Source: Pseudomonadota bacterium
Lineage (GTDB): Bacteria > Pseudomonadota > Alphaproteobacteria > Micavibrionales > UBA2020
Length of the DNA stretch: 32,879 nt
Direction of reading: 5' to 3'
Assembly (NCBI GenBank): GCA_021845905.1
Contig: JAJZVA010000017.1
Location: 1-32,879, forward strand
Of this stretch, positions 14,998-22,462 are shown piece after piece (positions within the stretch are counted from its first letter, which is position 1; every line of letters begins with the position of its first letter). The translations under genes were made by a program, and so were the position numbers. The notes beneath the pieces are model-generated. The model was given only the letters and a program-made list of their open reading frames with translations, had not been told where the DNA came from and did not search any database.

Positions 14998-17733
14998 ATG
15001 ATCACCGAAGGCAAGACGGGCGTTCCTCGCGACAGGTCTGTTCTGAAGGCGGCCGGGAAACGGGCATCTGTCTTGTTCCTTCTCGCGGCGGCGGTTTTGT
15101 ATGGCATTTCCGGCATGGCCGGGGCGGCCGATGCCGGCGCCCGTACAGGCGGGAACGTATTGCGCGCCACGCTGAAGAACGGTCTTCAGGTCGTGATCGT
15201 CCGCAACGCGCTCGCGCCCGTCGTGACGACCGTGATGAATTACAAGGTCGGCTCCGACGAAGCGCCGGAAGGATTCCCCGGCATGGCGCACGCGCAGGAG
15301 CATATGATGTTCCGCGGCAGCCCGGGGCTGAATGCCGGACAGCTGGCGGACGTGGCGGCTGGCATGGGCGGAAAGTTCGACGCCGACACGCAGCAGAGCG
15401 TAACGCAATATTTCTTCACCGTTCCGGTCGCCGACCTTGATGTCGCGCTTCACATCGCAGCCATCCGCATGAGCGGCGTTCTGGATACGCAGAAACTCTG
15501 GTCGGAAGAGCGCAAGGCCATCGAGCAGGAAGTGGCGCGCGACCTTTCCAATCCCGAGTATGTTTTCTATACCAAGCTTCTGGCCGCGATGTTCCGCGGC
15601 ACGCCTTACGCCCATGACGCGCTCGGCACCAAGGCGTCTTTCGACAAGACGACCGGCGCGATGCTTCACAAATTCTACGACAGGTGGTATGCGCCCAACA
15701 ACGCGATCCTCGTGATCGTCGGCGATGTCGACCCGAAAGCCGTTCTCGCGGAAGTCAAAACGCTGTTCGGAAGAATTCCGCCGAAGAAACTCCCGCCGCG
15801 GCCCGCGTTCAGGTTCGGCGCGGTCGCCGCCGAAACGCTTCGGTTGAAAACGGATTCGCCTTACGGCGCGGCGTTGATGTCATACCGCATGCCGGGGACC
15901 GACAGTCCGGACTTCGCCGCCGCCGAGGTGCTCTCCGACGTGCTCAGTAGCCAGCGCGGCAGCCTCTATGCGCTGGTGCCCGAAGGCAAGGCCCTGTTCG
16001 CGGGTTTCAATCTCAATGCCCTGCCGAAGGCGAGCCTCGGTTACGCGATCGCGGGCTTCCCCAAAGGATATGACGGCGGCAAGCTGGTCAACGATATGCG
16101 GCGCATTCTGGCGGAGGATCTTGAAAACGGCGTGCCCGCCGATCTCGTCGCCGCCGCGAAGCGGCACGAGCTCGCCAGCGCGGCGTTCCAGAAAAATTCC
16201 GTTTCCGGGCTTGCGATGGTGTGGTCGAACGCGCTGGCCGAGGAAGGCCACAGTTCGCCGGAAGAAGACGTCGCCGCCATCCAGAAAGTGACGGTGGCGG
16301 ATGTCAATCGCGTCGCCCGCGCCTATCTTGCCGACAGCCGTGCGATCACCGCCGTCCTGACGCCGGAGTCTTCCGGCAGGCCGGTCAGTTCGAAATCCTT
16401 CGGGGGGCAGGAGTCCTTTTCGCCCAAACACACGCGCTCGGTCAGGCTTCCTGTTTGGGCCGCGGCGGCGCTCAAGAGACTTTCCATTCCCGAACAGACC
16501 GTCAGGCCCGTTGTCAGCCTGTTGCCGAACGGCATCCGGCTGATCGTTCAGCCCGAGCATATCAGCGATACCGTGAGCGTCTACGGCCATATCGACAACA
16601 ATCCGAAACTTGAGGAACCGAAAGGGCAGGAAGGCGTCGCCGATGTGCTCGATCAGCTGTTTTCCTACGGTACGACGAAGCTGGGCCGCATCGCCTTTCA
16701 GAAGGCGCTGGACGACATCGGCGCGGACGAATCCGCCGGAACGGACTTTTCCCTCGACGTGCTGTCAGGCGATCTCGACCGCGGCGTTGCGCTTCTCGCG
16801 CAGAACGAGTTGCACCCCGCGCTGCCTGAAGGCGCTTTTAAAATCACCCGCGCGCAACTTGCCGCCAGCGTGGCGGGACGCTTGCAAAGTCCGGATTATC
16901 TCGCGGGCAGGGCTTTGCGCAAGGCCTTGTTTCCCAAGACCGACCCGACTTTGCGCGAAACGACGCCGCAAACCGTTTCGGCGCTCAGCCTCGATGATGT
17001 CAGGGCTTACTACGGCAAAGTATTCCGCCCCGACATGACGACCATCGTGGTCATCGGCAGGGTTGATCCTTCCGCCGTCAAAATGCTAATCGAAAAATAT
17101 TTCGGCGCGTGGAAAGCCTCCGGCCCAAAACCGCCGACCGTGCTCCCGCTTGTTCCGGACAATGCGCCGGCTTTGGTCACGGTGCCTGACAAAAGCCGCG
17201 TGCAGGACAGCGTCACTTTGGCGGAGACGCTGCGGCTGAACAGGTTCGACCCCGCTTATTACGCGCTGACGCTCGGCAATCACGTGCTGGGCGGCGGCTT
17301 CTATGCCACGCGTCTTTATCACGATCTGCGCGAAGATACCGGGCTGGCCTATTACGTCGATTCCTCTTTTGAATTCGGCAAGAAACGCGCCGTTTACATG
17401 GTGAATTACGGGTGCGACCCCGGCAACGTCGCCAAGGCGCGGAACATTATCGTCCGCGACTTGAAGCAAATGCAGGGCGCCCCCGTCAGCGCGCGTGAGT
17501 TGCGGCAGGCCAAGGCGATGTTGCTCCGTGAAATTCCGCTTTCGGAATCAAGCACGTCCGATATCGCCATGAGTCTGATTTACCGCTCCGTCATGGGACT
17601 GCCGATGAACGAGCCGCTGATCGCGGCACGGCGTTACATGAAAATGACCGCGCCCGAGGTGCAAAAGGCGTTCGCCAAGTGGATACGGCCCGGTGGCCTG
17701 GTCGAGGTCACGCAAGGCAAGCCGCCGCGCTAG
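14998..17733 (+). CDS. Secreted M16 family zinc metallopeptidase (two-domain)
   Basis: A 911-residue exported protease. A signal peptide (hydrophobic core about 22-40, ending MAGAADA) precedes an M16 domain with the inverted zinc motif H98-A-Q-E101-H102 and the distal ligand E178 in AIEQEV, so the first half should be active. A second M16-like domain (about 500-900, starting near VVSLLPNGIRLIVQPEH) lacks HxxEH and has the usual R/Y substrate-binding features (GGGFYATRLYHDLREDTGLAYY). Such periplasmic two-domain proteins degrade peptides and short proteins. The start is uncertain: ATG 14998 has GGAG 9 bases upstream and gives a normal signal peptide, while ATG 14887, 14923 and 14983 are also in frame. 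It diverges from the methyltransferase gene. Confidence 0.92.
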   Translation: MITEGKTGVPRDRSVLKAAGKRASVLFLLAAAVLYGISGMAGAADAGARTGGNVLRATLKNGLQVVIVRNALAPVVTTVMNYKVGSDEAPEGFPGMAHAQEHMMFRGSPGLNAGQLADVAAGMGGKFDADTQQSVTQYFFTVPVADLDVALHIAAIRMSGVLDTQKLWSEERKAIEQEVARDLSNPEYVFYTKLLAAMFRGTPYAHDALGTKASFDKTTGAMLHKFYDRWYAPNNAILVIVGDVDPKAVLAEVKTLFGRIPPKKLPPRPAFRFGAVAAETLRLKTDSPYGAALMSYRMPGTDSPDFAAAEVLSDVLSSQRGSLYALVPEGKALFAGFNLNALPKASLGYAIAGFPKGYDGGKLVNDMRRILAEDLENGVPADLVAAAKRHELASAAFQKNSVSGLAMVWSNALAEEGHSSPEEDVAAIQKVTVADVNRVARAYLADSRAITAVLTPESSGRPVSSKSFGGQESFSPKHTRSVRLPVWAAAALKRLSIPEQTVRPVVSLLPNGIRLIVQPEHISDTVSVYGHIDNNPKLEEPKGQEGVADVLDQLFSYGTTKLGRIAFQKALDDIGADESAGTDFSLDVLSGDLDRGVALLAQNELHPALPEGAFKITRAQLAASVAGRLQSPDYLAGRALRKALFPKTDPTLRETTPQTVSALSLDDVRAYYGKVFRPDMTTIVVIGRVDPSAVKMLIEKYFGAWKASGPKPPTVLPLVPDNAPALVTVPDKSRVQDSVTLAETLRLNRFDPAYYALTLGNHVLGGGFYATRLYHDLREDTGLAYYVDSSFEFGKKRAVYMVNYGCDPGNVAKARNIIVRDLKQMQGAPVSARELRQAKAMLLREIPLSESSTSDIAMSLIYRSVMGLPMNEPLIAARRYMKMTAPEVQKAFAKWIRPGGLVEVTQGKPPR

Positions 17734-17865
17734 AAGACAGGGCGTGCGGCTGACTGCCTCATAAGGACCGGACAGTTTCGGCGCAATGAATATAAAGCTT
17801 GGCAGGCGTGCGCCGAGTTTGCTAAGCTCGCCGATCAAATAACATCTTCAAGACGGTATTTTTAC

Positions 17866-19866
17866 GTGAAATACAGGCGTGAAATAGATGGTTTGCGGGC
17901 TTTAGCCGTTATTCCAGTAATTCTTTTTCATGCCGGCGTTCCGGCTTTCAAGGGAGGCTTTGTCGGCGTCGATGTGTTCTTCGTTATCAGCGGCTACCTT
18001 ATCACATCGGTTATCATCGCTGAAAAAGAAGCGGGCACATTTTCCCTCGTAAATTTCTATGAACGCAGAATGCGGCGTATATTGCCCGCATTATTTCTGA
18101 TGATGGCGGTTTGCATTCCCTTTGCCTGGCGGTGGCTGCTGCCGGCCGAGATGCGGGAATTCTCAGAGAGCATTACAACGGTCTCTTTATTCGTATCGAA
18201 CATATTTTTTCTTCACAGGGTCGGATACTTCGATACCTCTGTCGAACTGAAGCCTTTGATTCACACGTGGAGCCTGGCTGTTGAAGAGCAGTTCTATGTT
18301 TTGTTTCCGTTGTTCCTGATGTGGGCGTGGAAATGGGGCAAAAAGCGTATAATTGCAATACTGGCGGTGTTGGCCGTTATCAGCCTGGCCGGCGCGCAGT
18401 GGGGCGCGTACTATAGGCCTGAAGCGACGTTCTACCTTCTTCCGTCGCGCGCGTGGGAGCTTATCATCGGCGCGTTTATCGCATTCTACTTTTCCGGCCA
18501 TCCTGACGGGGTTTCCTGCAACCGGCTCGTTCGGCAATGCGCCGGTTTGACTGGCCTGGCGCTTATTCTTTATGCGGCAGTTTCTTTTGACAAAGGCACT
18601 CCCTTTCCCAGTCTCTATGGGCTTGTGCCGACGTTCGGCGCCGCCTTGATTATCATATTTTCATCTCCAGACACATGGGCGGGAAAGCTTTTGGGGAGCA
18701 GGCCGTTTGTCGCCATAGGACTGATAAGCTATAGCGCTTATTTGTGGCATCAGCCCATATTCGCCTTCGCAAGATACAGATGCCTGACCGAGCCGGGTCT
18801 CCCCATGATGCTGGCTCTTTCTTGCGGCTCGCTCGTTCTTGCTTATTTCAGCTGGAGGTTTGTCGAACAGCCGTTTAGGCGGAAAGGCCTGATCAGCAGG
18901 ACAAGAATATTCAAGTTTGTTATCATCGCGTCCGCGGTCTTTATAACCTTCGGTACGGCGGGGCTTTCATACAACGGTTTCCAATTCCGCTTTGGGAAGA
19001 ATTCGGCGATGGCGCAAGACTTCTCCCCGAACAAGCTGGAGACATACTGCAGGGGCGGCCATCACTATCATAGAAATAAATGGTATATAAAGCCCTGTAT
19101 TATAGGTGATAAAAACACGAAGTCCGCCCCCTCTGTCGCGATATTCGGCGACAGCCACGCGCAGGCGTTGTTGCCGGCATTCGACGCATTGGGAAAAAAA
19201 TACCATGAGGCCGTCGTTTTTATGGGCTTTGGGGGCTGTCCGCCGTTGCTGGGCGCCGATGTCATGAAAGGGAACTTCGATATCGGCGCTTGTGACGAGC
19301 TGTCAAGAAAGCAGTACGCGTATGTAAAGAAAAACAATATCAAAAAAGTTTTTCTGGTCGCCCGTTGGAGCCTTTATACGGATGGAGAATACGATACAAG
19401 GATGACGAAGTTTTTCCTTGTGTCAAAAAACAACAGGACACTTTCGGAAACGGGTTCCCGCAAGGTATTCATACGGACGCTGGAAGCCACGGTCAGGGCA
19501 TATAAGAAACTTGGCGCTCAGGTGTTCGTCGTTCTGCAGATTCCACAACAATCCGCCAACCCGAAATATCTTTATGCGCGCATCCAGGCCAACGGAATTA
19601 CCGGTACGCGGGAGGCCGCTGAGGAAGTCAGAAAGTTTTCTATCCCGCTTGATAAAAATCTCGGTTTGCAATCGTTTGAACGGGCTGAATTCAAAAAATT
19701 GACGGATAAAAAAATGATCAAGGTCGTGGATCTTGACTCTTTTTTTTGCAAGGCGTCCATTTGCCTGATGGGTAATAAGTCTGAATCTTATTATTTGGAT
19801 AGAAATCATTTAAACACGAACGGCGCAATGCGTGTCATGAGCGGCTTGGAGAGATATTTCAAGTAA
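17866..19866 (+). CDS. AT3-SGNH O-acyltransferase (OafA/YrhL family)
   Basis: A 666-residue inner-membrane O-acyltransferase that usually adds acetyl groups to cell-surface glycans such as LPS or peptidoglycan. The N-terminal acyltransferase-3 domain (about 1-365, ten or so TM segments) starts YRREIDGLRALAVIPVILFH with the conserved H22, and has GVDVFFVISGYLI. A C-terminal periplasmic SGNH domain follows, with FGDSHAQ (S430 nucleophile) and D645-x-x-H648 in DRNHLN. The length fits the AT3-SGNH class, and both active-site regions are intact. The start is GTG 17866 with only a weak AGACGG upstream. Lower G+C than the M16 neighbour suggests that surface-modification genes here are transferred often. 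Its stop overlaps by 8 bp the stop of the convergent SLATT-like gene. Confidence 0.93.
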   Translation: MKYRREIDGLRALAVIPVILFHAGVPAFKGGFVGVDVFFVISGYLITSVIIAEKEAGTFSLVNFYERRMRRILPALFLMMAVCIPFAWRWLLPAEMREFSESITTVSLFVSNIFFLHRVGYFDTSVELKPLIHTWSLAVEEQFYVLFPLFLMWAWKWGKKRIIAILAVLAVISLAGAQWGAYYRPEATFYLLPSRAWELIIGAFIAFYFSGHPDGVSCNRLVRQCAGLTGLALILYAAVSFDKGTPFPSLYGLVPTFGAALIIIFSSPDTWAGKLLGSRPFVAIGLISYSAYLWHQPIFAFARYRCLTEPGLPMMLALSCGSLVLAYFSWRFVEQPFRRKGLISRTRIFKFVIIASAVFITFGTAGLSYNGFQFRFGKNSAMAQDFSPNKLETYCRGGHHYHRNKWYIKPCIIGDKNTKSAPSVAIFGDSHAQALLPAFDALGKKYHEAVVFMGFGGCPPLLGADVMKGNFDIGACDELSRKQYAYVKKNNIKKVFLVARWSLYTDGEYDTRMTKFFLVSKNNRTLSETGSRKVFIRTLEATVRAYKKLGAQVFVVLQIPQQSANPKYLYARIQANGITGTREAAEEVRKFSIPLDKNLGLQSFERAEFKKLTDKKMIKVVDLDSFFCKASICLMGNKSESYYLDRNHLNTNGAMRVMSGLERYFK

Positions 19867-20503
19867 TCTTTACGGAGGTTGTCTTAACAGCAATCACGCC
19901 GTTATCAGCGTTATCTTTGATGAAATATATGATTTTCAAAGGAGAAAACCCATCAAAGGAAATAAGATTGCTCAGCCACCGCCTCCAACATGGGATACCT
20001 TCTAAAACATCATTCTTCCCTCGCGCTAGGCGTTCTTCGTTATCGCATATAGCAACCAACAACGTCAGGAAGGTCGGTTCATCCTTCTCAATTAAAATCC
20101 GCTCAGCCGTCCATTTCGCAAGATTATTGGCTGTGGACTGGCCCAACTTCATATCTTTAAGAAGAAAAGAAAACCGTTTCAAAAGAGCGTCATACTGTTG
20201 ACTCTTTCTGGAGAACCCGACAACTAAATCGCATGATGCTGAAACCGCAACAATAGCTGACAGCCAGATTGCAATGTGGTGACTATCTCCCGATAACAGA
20301 GCGGTAACAGCCGCGCTTCCGCTAATAGCAGAAATGGCATCTGACCCGCAATGCAGGTTTTCAAAGAATCGCCGCCGTTTGGAATGATAACGGATTGACT
20401 TACTTACAGCAAAATCAAGATTACTTATGCCTCGATCTATTTCTTCTTGTTTACCGGTGGCACTCCCTCCGGAGGAGGTCTTGTGTCCGCTATTCTGGGG
20501 CAT
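19859..20503 (-). CDS. SLATT-like two-TM protein
   Basis: A 214-residue protein with the layout of SLATT-type 2-TM effector-domain proteins. An N-terminal helix has SIRYHSKRRRFFENLH (37-51), two TM segments follow (about 55-71 and 76-97), and then a cytoplasmic helical region with RKSQQYDALLKRF, EKDEPTFLTLL and CDNEERLARG. Families of this type are linked to nucleotide-signalled defence and to mobile DNA, and are thought to act by damaging the membrane; that role here is inference. ATG 20503 has AGGA 6 bases upstream. It overlaps the small upstream gene by 67 bp. Its last codons contain a repeat also found beyond the window's decayed integrase, so the C terminus may have been created by element insertion. 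Confidence 0.6.
   Translation of the reverse strand: MPQNSGHKTSSGGSATGKQEEIDRGISNLDFAVSKSIRYHSKRRRFFENLHCGSDAISAISGSAAVTALLSGDSHHIAIWLSAIVAVSASCDLVVGFSRKSQQYDALLKRFSFLLKDMKLGQSTANNLAKWTAERILIEKDEPTFLTLLVAICDNEERLARGKNDVLEGIPCWRRWLSNLISFDGFSPLKIIYFIKDNADNGVIAVKTTSVKIT
19896..19915. repeat. 20-bp direct repeat, left copy
   Basis: ACGCCGTTATCAGCGTTATC occurs here and again at 22265-22284. Similarity extends to about 36-39 bp with 4-5 mismatches, from CAGCA on the left to TTGATNAAA on the right. This copy lies in the 3' end of the SLATT-like gene (residues KDNADNG). Confidence 0.7.
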
Positions 20504-20616
20504 GCTGAATCCTGACCTATATGTGACTCGTCTATCTTACGCACTGACGGTTTAGAATTTTCCCGCGGCTTTGCTGGCGGCTGACCTTGGCCACCTTCTC
20601 TATTACCTTTTGTCAT
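20437..20616 (-). CDS. Small Pro/Lys-rich protein preceding the SLATT gene
   Basis: A 59-residue hydrophilic protein (MTKGNREGGQGQPPAKPREN...PPPEGVPPVNKKK), rich in Pro, Lys, Arg and Gly, and without membrane segments. ATG 20616 has AAAGGA about 8 bases upstream, a better start than the in-frame codon at 20688. It overlaps the SLATT-like gene by 67 bp in another frame, so the two are coupled. Short proline-rich reading frames often precede SLATT-type genes, which supports it as real. No function can be assigned; it may be an assembly partner or regulator of the membrane protein. Confidence 0.5.
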   Translation of the reverse strand: MTKGNREGGQGQPPAKPRENSKPSVRKIDESHIGQDSACPRIADTRPPPEGVPPVNKKK

Positions 20617-20730
20617 TGGCAATTCCTTTATATTAATGAACTGACGATAAGTAGCGGGGCGATTTTTGTCAATTAGAAGTAAGCTCATTACCTTCAGAGC
20701 AGCATCTCACCACGCTCAAATTGTAATTTA

Positions 20731-20758
20731 TTGCCAACACTCCTCTTTCTGGTAAAGT
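20731..20758 (+). promoter_or_regulatory. Candidate promoter of the structured leader
   Basis: TTGCCA (20731-20736, 5/6), 16 bp, TAAAGT (20753-20758, 4/6). A start near 20765 would put the whole fold at 20815-20953 in the transcript. This is a weak match, offered because it is correctly placed. Confidence 0.35.
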
Positions 20759-20814
20759 ATTGTCACGACTGTGTGGATTCCATGCCGAATCAGGTATGAG
20801 CGTCTGCACTGTCT

Positions 20815-20953
20815 GGAGCTTGAAAACTCCGCATCTGGCGGTTTTGTGAACCGCAAAATCACTCCTCGACTATGGTCGGGGAGGCATACGTTTATATAAC
20901 AGCTCGCAAGAGTGAAGGCGTATGCGGTCACCCAGATGTGGCTTTTCAACTCC
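20815..20953 (+). ncRNA. Multibranched structured RNA element, class not recognised
   Basis: A long closing helix pairs 20815-20818 with 20950-20953, 20820-20826 with 20943-20949, and 20829-20838 with 20932-20941 (21 pairs, one G-T wobble, small interruptions). Inside are three hairpins: 20839-20843/20849-20853, a 9-bp stem 20862-20870/20875-20883 with a TATG loop, and 20884-20890/20919-20925 capped by a short CTC/GAG stem with a GCAA tetraloop (20906-20909). Such a four-way junction is unlikely by chance. It ends 22 bases before the ATG of the secreted-protein gene, so a cis-acting leader is one reading; an independent RNA or a DNA-level structure are others. The fold also exists on the minus strand, so strand is inferred. 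Confidence 0.6.
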
Positions 20954-20975
20954 CCGATCACCAGAGGGATACCAC

Positions 20976-21569
20976 ATGAAAAGCCGTTCTTATTTTTTTA
21001 TTATTTGCATCTGCGCCATACTCTTTTTGCCAAGAATTTCTCAAGCGCAGACAGACTTCCAGCTTAGAACAATGCCGGATGGAAGCATTGAACAATACGA
21101 TGCCACCCAAGGCCGTTGGAATTTTAGAATTTGGCCAGATGGACACTCGGCTATGTTTTTCCCCTCCGATAACAAGTGGACGATAAACCCAGCATCAAAA
21201 AACTCGTGGAAAGTTATGCCTGACGGTACCCTTGAAGGAGTAGATGGAGATGGAAAAACGATAAGGCAGTTACAAAATGGAAATGTTGAGGTTCTAAAAA
21301 AAGTTTCCATTCTCGGTATTTCACACAACAAATGGGAATTACTCATGACCGCACAACAGCGGAGACAGCGGAGAAACGAGGCTCAAGAAAAATGGCATCA
21401 ACAGGAACAAGCAGAAGAAAATCGCGAATACCACCAAAAAATGCTTGCAATTCAGGAAGAACAACTGCGCCAAATGCGGATGAGAAATTTTATGCAGGCC
21501 GTGCCACCTCCAACGATGACTAATTGCAACCCTGCTATTGGTGGTGGTGTTAGTTGTACATCATGGTAA
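20976..21569 (+). CDS. Secreted protein with PDG repeats, unknown
   Basis: A 197-residue exported protein. A Sec signal peptide (1-23: KSRSYFF, a hydrophobic core, then SQA-QT) is followed by short repeats with a turn motif: TMPDGSIEQYD, IWPDGHSAMF, VMPDGTLEGVD, LQNGNVEVL, each a likely beta-hairpin of about 20-25 residues. A charged Gln/Glu/Arg coiled coil spans about 120-165. The C terminus has two cysteines, in NCNPAIGGG and SCTSW. ATG 20976 is chosen over the in-frame ATG at 20922 because GAGGGA lies 7 bases upstream and the signal peptide starts there; the earlier start would lie in the structured element. No family is recognised. Confidence 0.65.
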   Translation: MKSRSYFFIICICAILFLPRISQAQTDFQLRTMPDGSIEQYDATQGRWNFRIWPDGHSAMFFPSDNKWTINPASKNSWKVMPDGTLEGVDGDGKTIRQLQNGNVEVLKKVSILGISHNKWELLMTAQQRRQRRNEAQEKWHQQEQAEENREYHQKMLAIQEEQLRQMRMRNFMQAVPPPTMTNCNPAIGGGVSCTSW

Positions 21570-22125
21570 GGAATGTTGTTGAAGTTACCTGCCCTTCTTG
21601 CGAAGTCTGATAAGCATTTTCAATTTTGACTGTGGCCTGAACGGTATCACTCTCAACCACACCGACATAGTATTTTTCTAGCATTTTAAGGCTACTCCAA
21701 CCCATCAGTGCCGCAAGGGTTTTAGGCGGTACCCCTGCGCTTGCTGCGTATGTGGCACAGGTGGCGCGTAGATCGTGTATCCGTATGTCTTTAATGCCCG
21801 TTTTGTCTCGTAACCCATCCCAAGCTCTTGACAAGGTAATCACAGGATAAAGCCTGAAAAGGTCTTCCAGTTGCTCCCAAGTGAAAGATACCAGCTTTCC
21901 GGCCTTTATTTCGAGGTATGAGCCAGCTTTATAGCTTTTGCATTGGTATACAGCCCCGTGTGGTAGACGTATTTTAAGCCATGCTGTAATGCCCCGTTCA
22001 CCTGCGCGTATACCAATGCCTCGGATATAGCGTGGACGGTTTAAAGTCTGCCCTTTGATAGAGTTAAGCAGTTCATCGTATTCGGCATACTTACGCTTTC
22101 TGCCTTTCGGTGTTTGTAGTTCCAT
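21550..22125 (-). pseudogene. Tyrosine integrase with internal deletion
   Basis: 191 residues made of two pieces of a normally 400-residue integrase. The N-terminal part (about 1-88; RKRKYAEYDELLN, RGIGIRAGERGITAWLKIRL) is the arm-binding domain. It jumps near LFRLYPVITLSRAW to the C-terminal part with H-x-x-R (IHDLRATCATYAAS), LMGWSSLKMLEKYY and the nucleophile Tyr. The core-binding domain and the box I catalytic Arg are missing, so it cannot recombine alone. The reading frame is kept across the junction and the start is intact, with a perfect AGGAGG 6 bases before ATG 22125. It might still bind att DNA. It diverges from the intact integrase, across the tRNA-Gly core. Confidence 0.8.
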
Positions 22126-22200
22126 ATTTATCCTCCTTGCGGAGGATCACGAATGTCTAATTCAAGTTCATTCTAGCACATCAACGATTCCAAAACCGTC

Positions 22201-22222
22201 AAATGCACACGAAATGCACACG
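22201..22222. repeat. 11-bp tandem repeat with TGCACA, possible arm sites
   Basis: AAATGCACACG occurs twice in tandem (22201-22211, 22212-22222). TGCACA recurs on the other side of the att core at 22431 and 22442, also with an 11-bp period. The sites lie about 100 bp from the core, a fitting place for integrase or accessory-protein binding. Confidence 0.5.
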
Positions 22223-22264
22223 AATAACGAGGAAAAAACCCTGTATCAGCCTATAGCAGCAGTA

Positions 22265-22284
22265 ACGCCGTTATCAGCGTTATC
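22265..22284. repeat. 20-bp direct repeat, right copy
   Basis: Identical to 19896-19915 over ACGCCGTTATCAGCGTTATC. It lies 32 bp left of the tRNA-Gly fragment. Read on the minus strand it would encode KDNADNG as in the SLATT-like gene, but here no gene surrounds it. Confidence 0.7.
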
Positions 22285-22316
22285 CTTGATAAAACATAGG
22301 AAATAAAAGGAAAAAA

Positions 22317-22336
22317 TGGAGCGGGTGAAGGGATTC
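22317..22336 (-). repeat. tRNA-Gly 3'-end fragment, attachment core
   Basis: On the minus strand this reads GAATCCCTTCACCCGCTCCA: end of the T loop, T-stem 3' strand, acceptor 3' strand CACCCGC, a T discriminator and CCA, matching bacterial tRNA-Gly of the GCGGGTG acceptor type. Similarity stops there and no tRNA body follows, so it is an integration scar. The intact tRNA-Gly should lie at the other end of an element, outside this window. Confidence 0.7.
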
Positions 22337-22428
22337 ACATAAATAACTATAAATAAACAATATTTTCTGCTATACTTACCTATACAGAACCTACACAGGT
22401 ACGGCAAAACAAGCACTTACGCCGCCAA

Positions 22429-22449
22429 TCTGCACAGTTTCTGCACAGT
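22429..22449. repeat. Tandem TCTGCACAGT repeat before the integrase
   Basis: TCTGCACAGT occurs at 22429-22438 and 22440-22449 (period 11). It shares TGCACA with the tandem repeat at 22201-22222. It lies at the integrase ribosome-binding site, so a protein bound here would also block expression. Confidence 0.5.
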
Positions 22450-22462
22450 GGGAGGTGAAGAG

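Larger units (their letters stand above)
19880..22336. mobile_element. Decayed integrative element next to a tRNA-Gly att core
   Basis: This segment between the acyltransferase gene and the tRNA-Gly fragment holds the SLATT pair, the structured element with its secreted protein gene, and an integrase with an internal deletion. It is flanked by a 20-bp direct repeat (19896-19915 and 22265-22284). It is markedly more AT-rich than the genes to its left. The absence of a working integrase means it could only move with help. Confidence 0.5.

Noticed and set aside
20815-20953. Integron attC site
   Set aside because: The fold lacks the paired RYYYAAC and GTTRRRY ends and no integron integrase is present.
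20815-20953. Retron msr-msd
   Set aside because: No reverse transcriptase gene is nearby and there is no single long msd hairpin.
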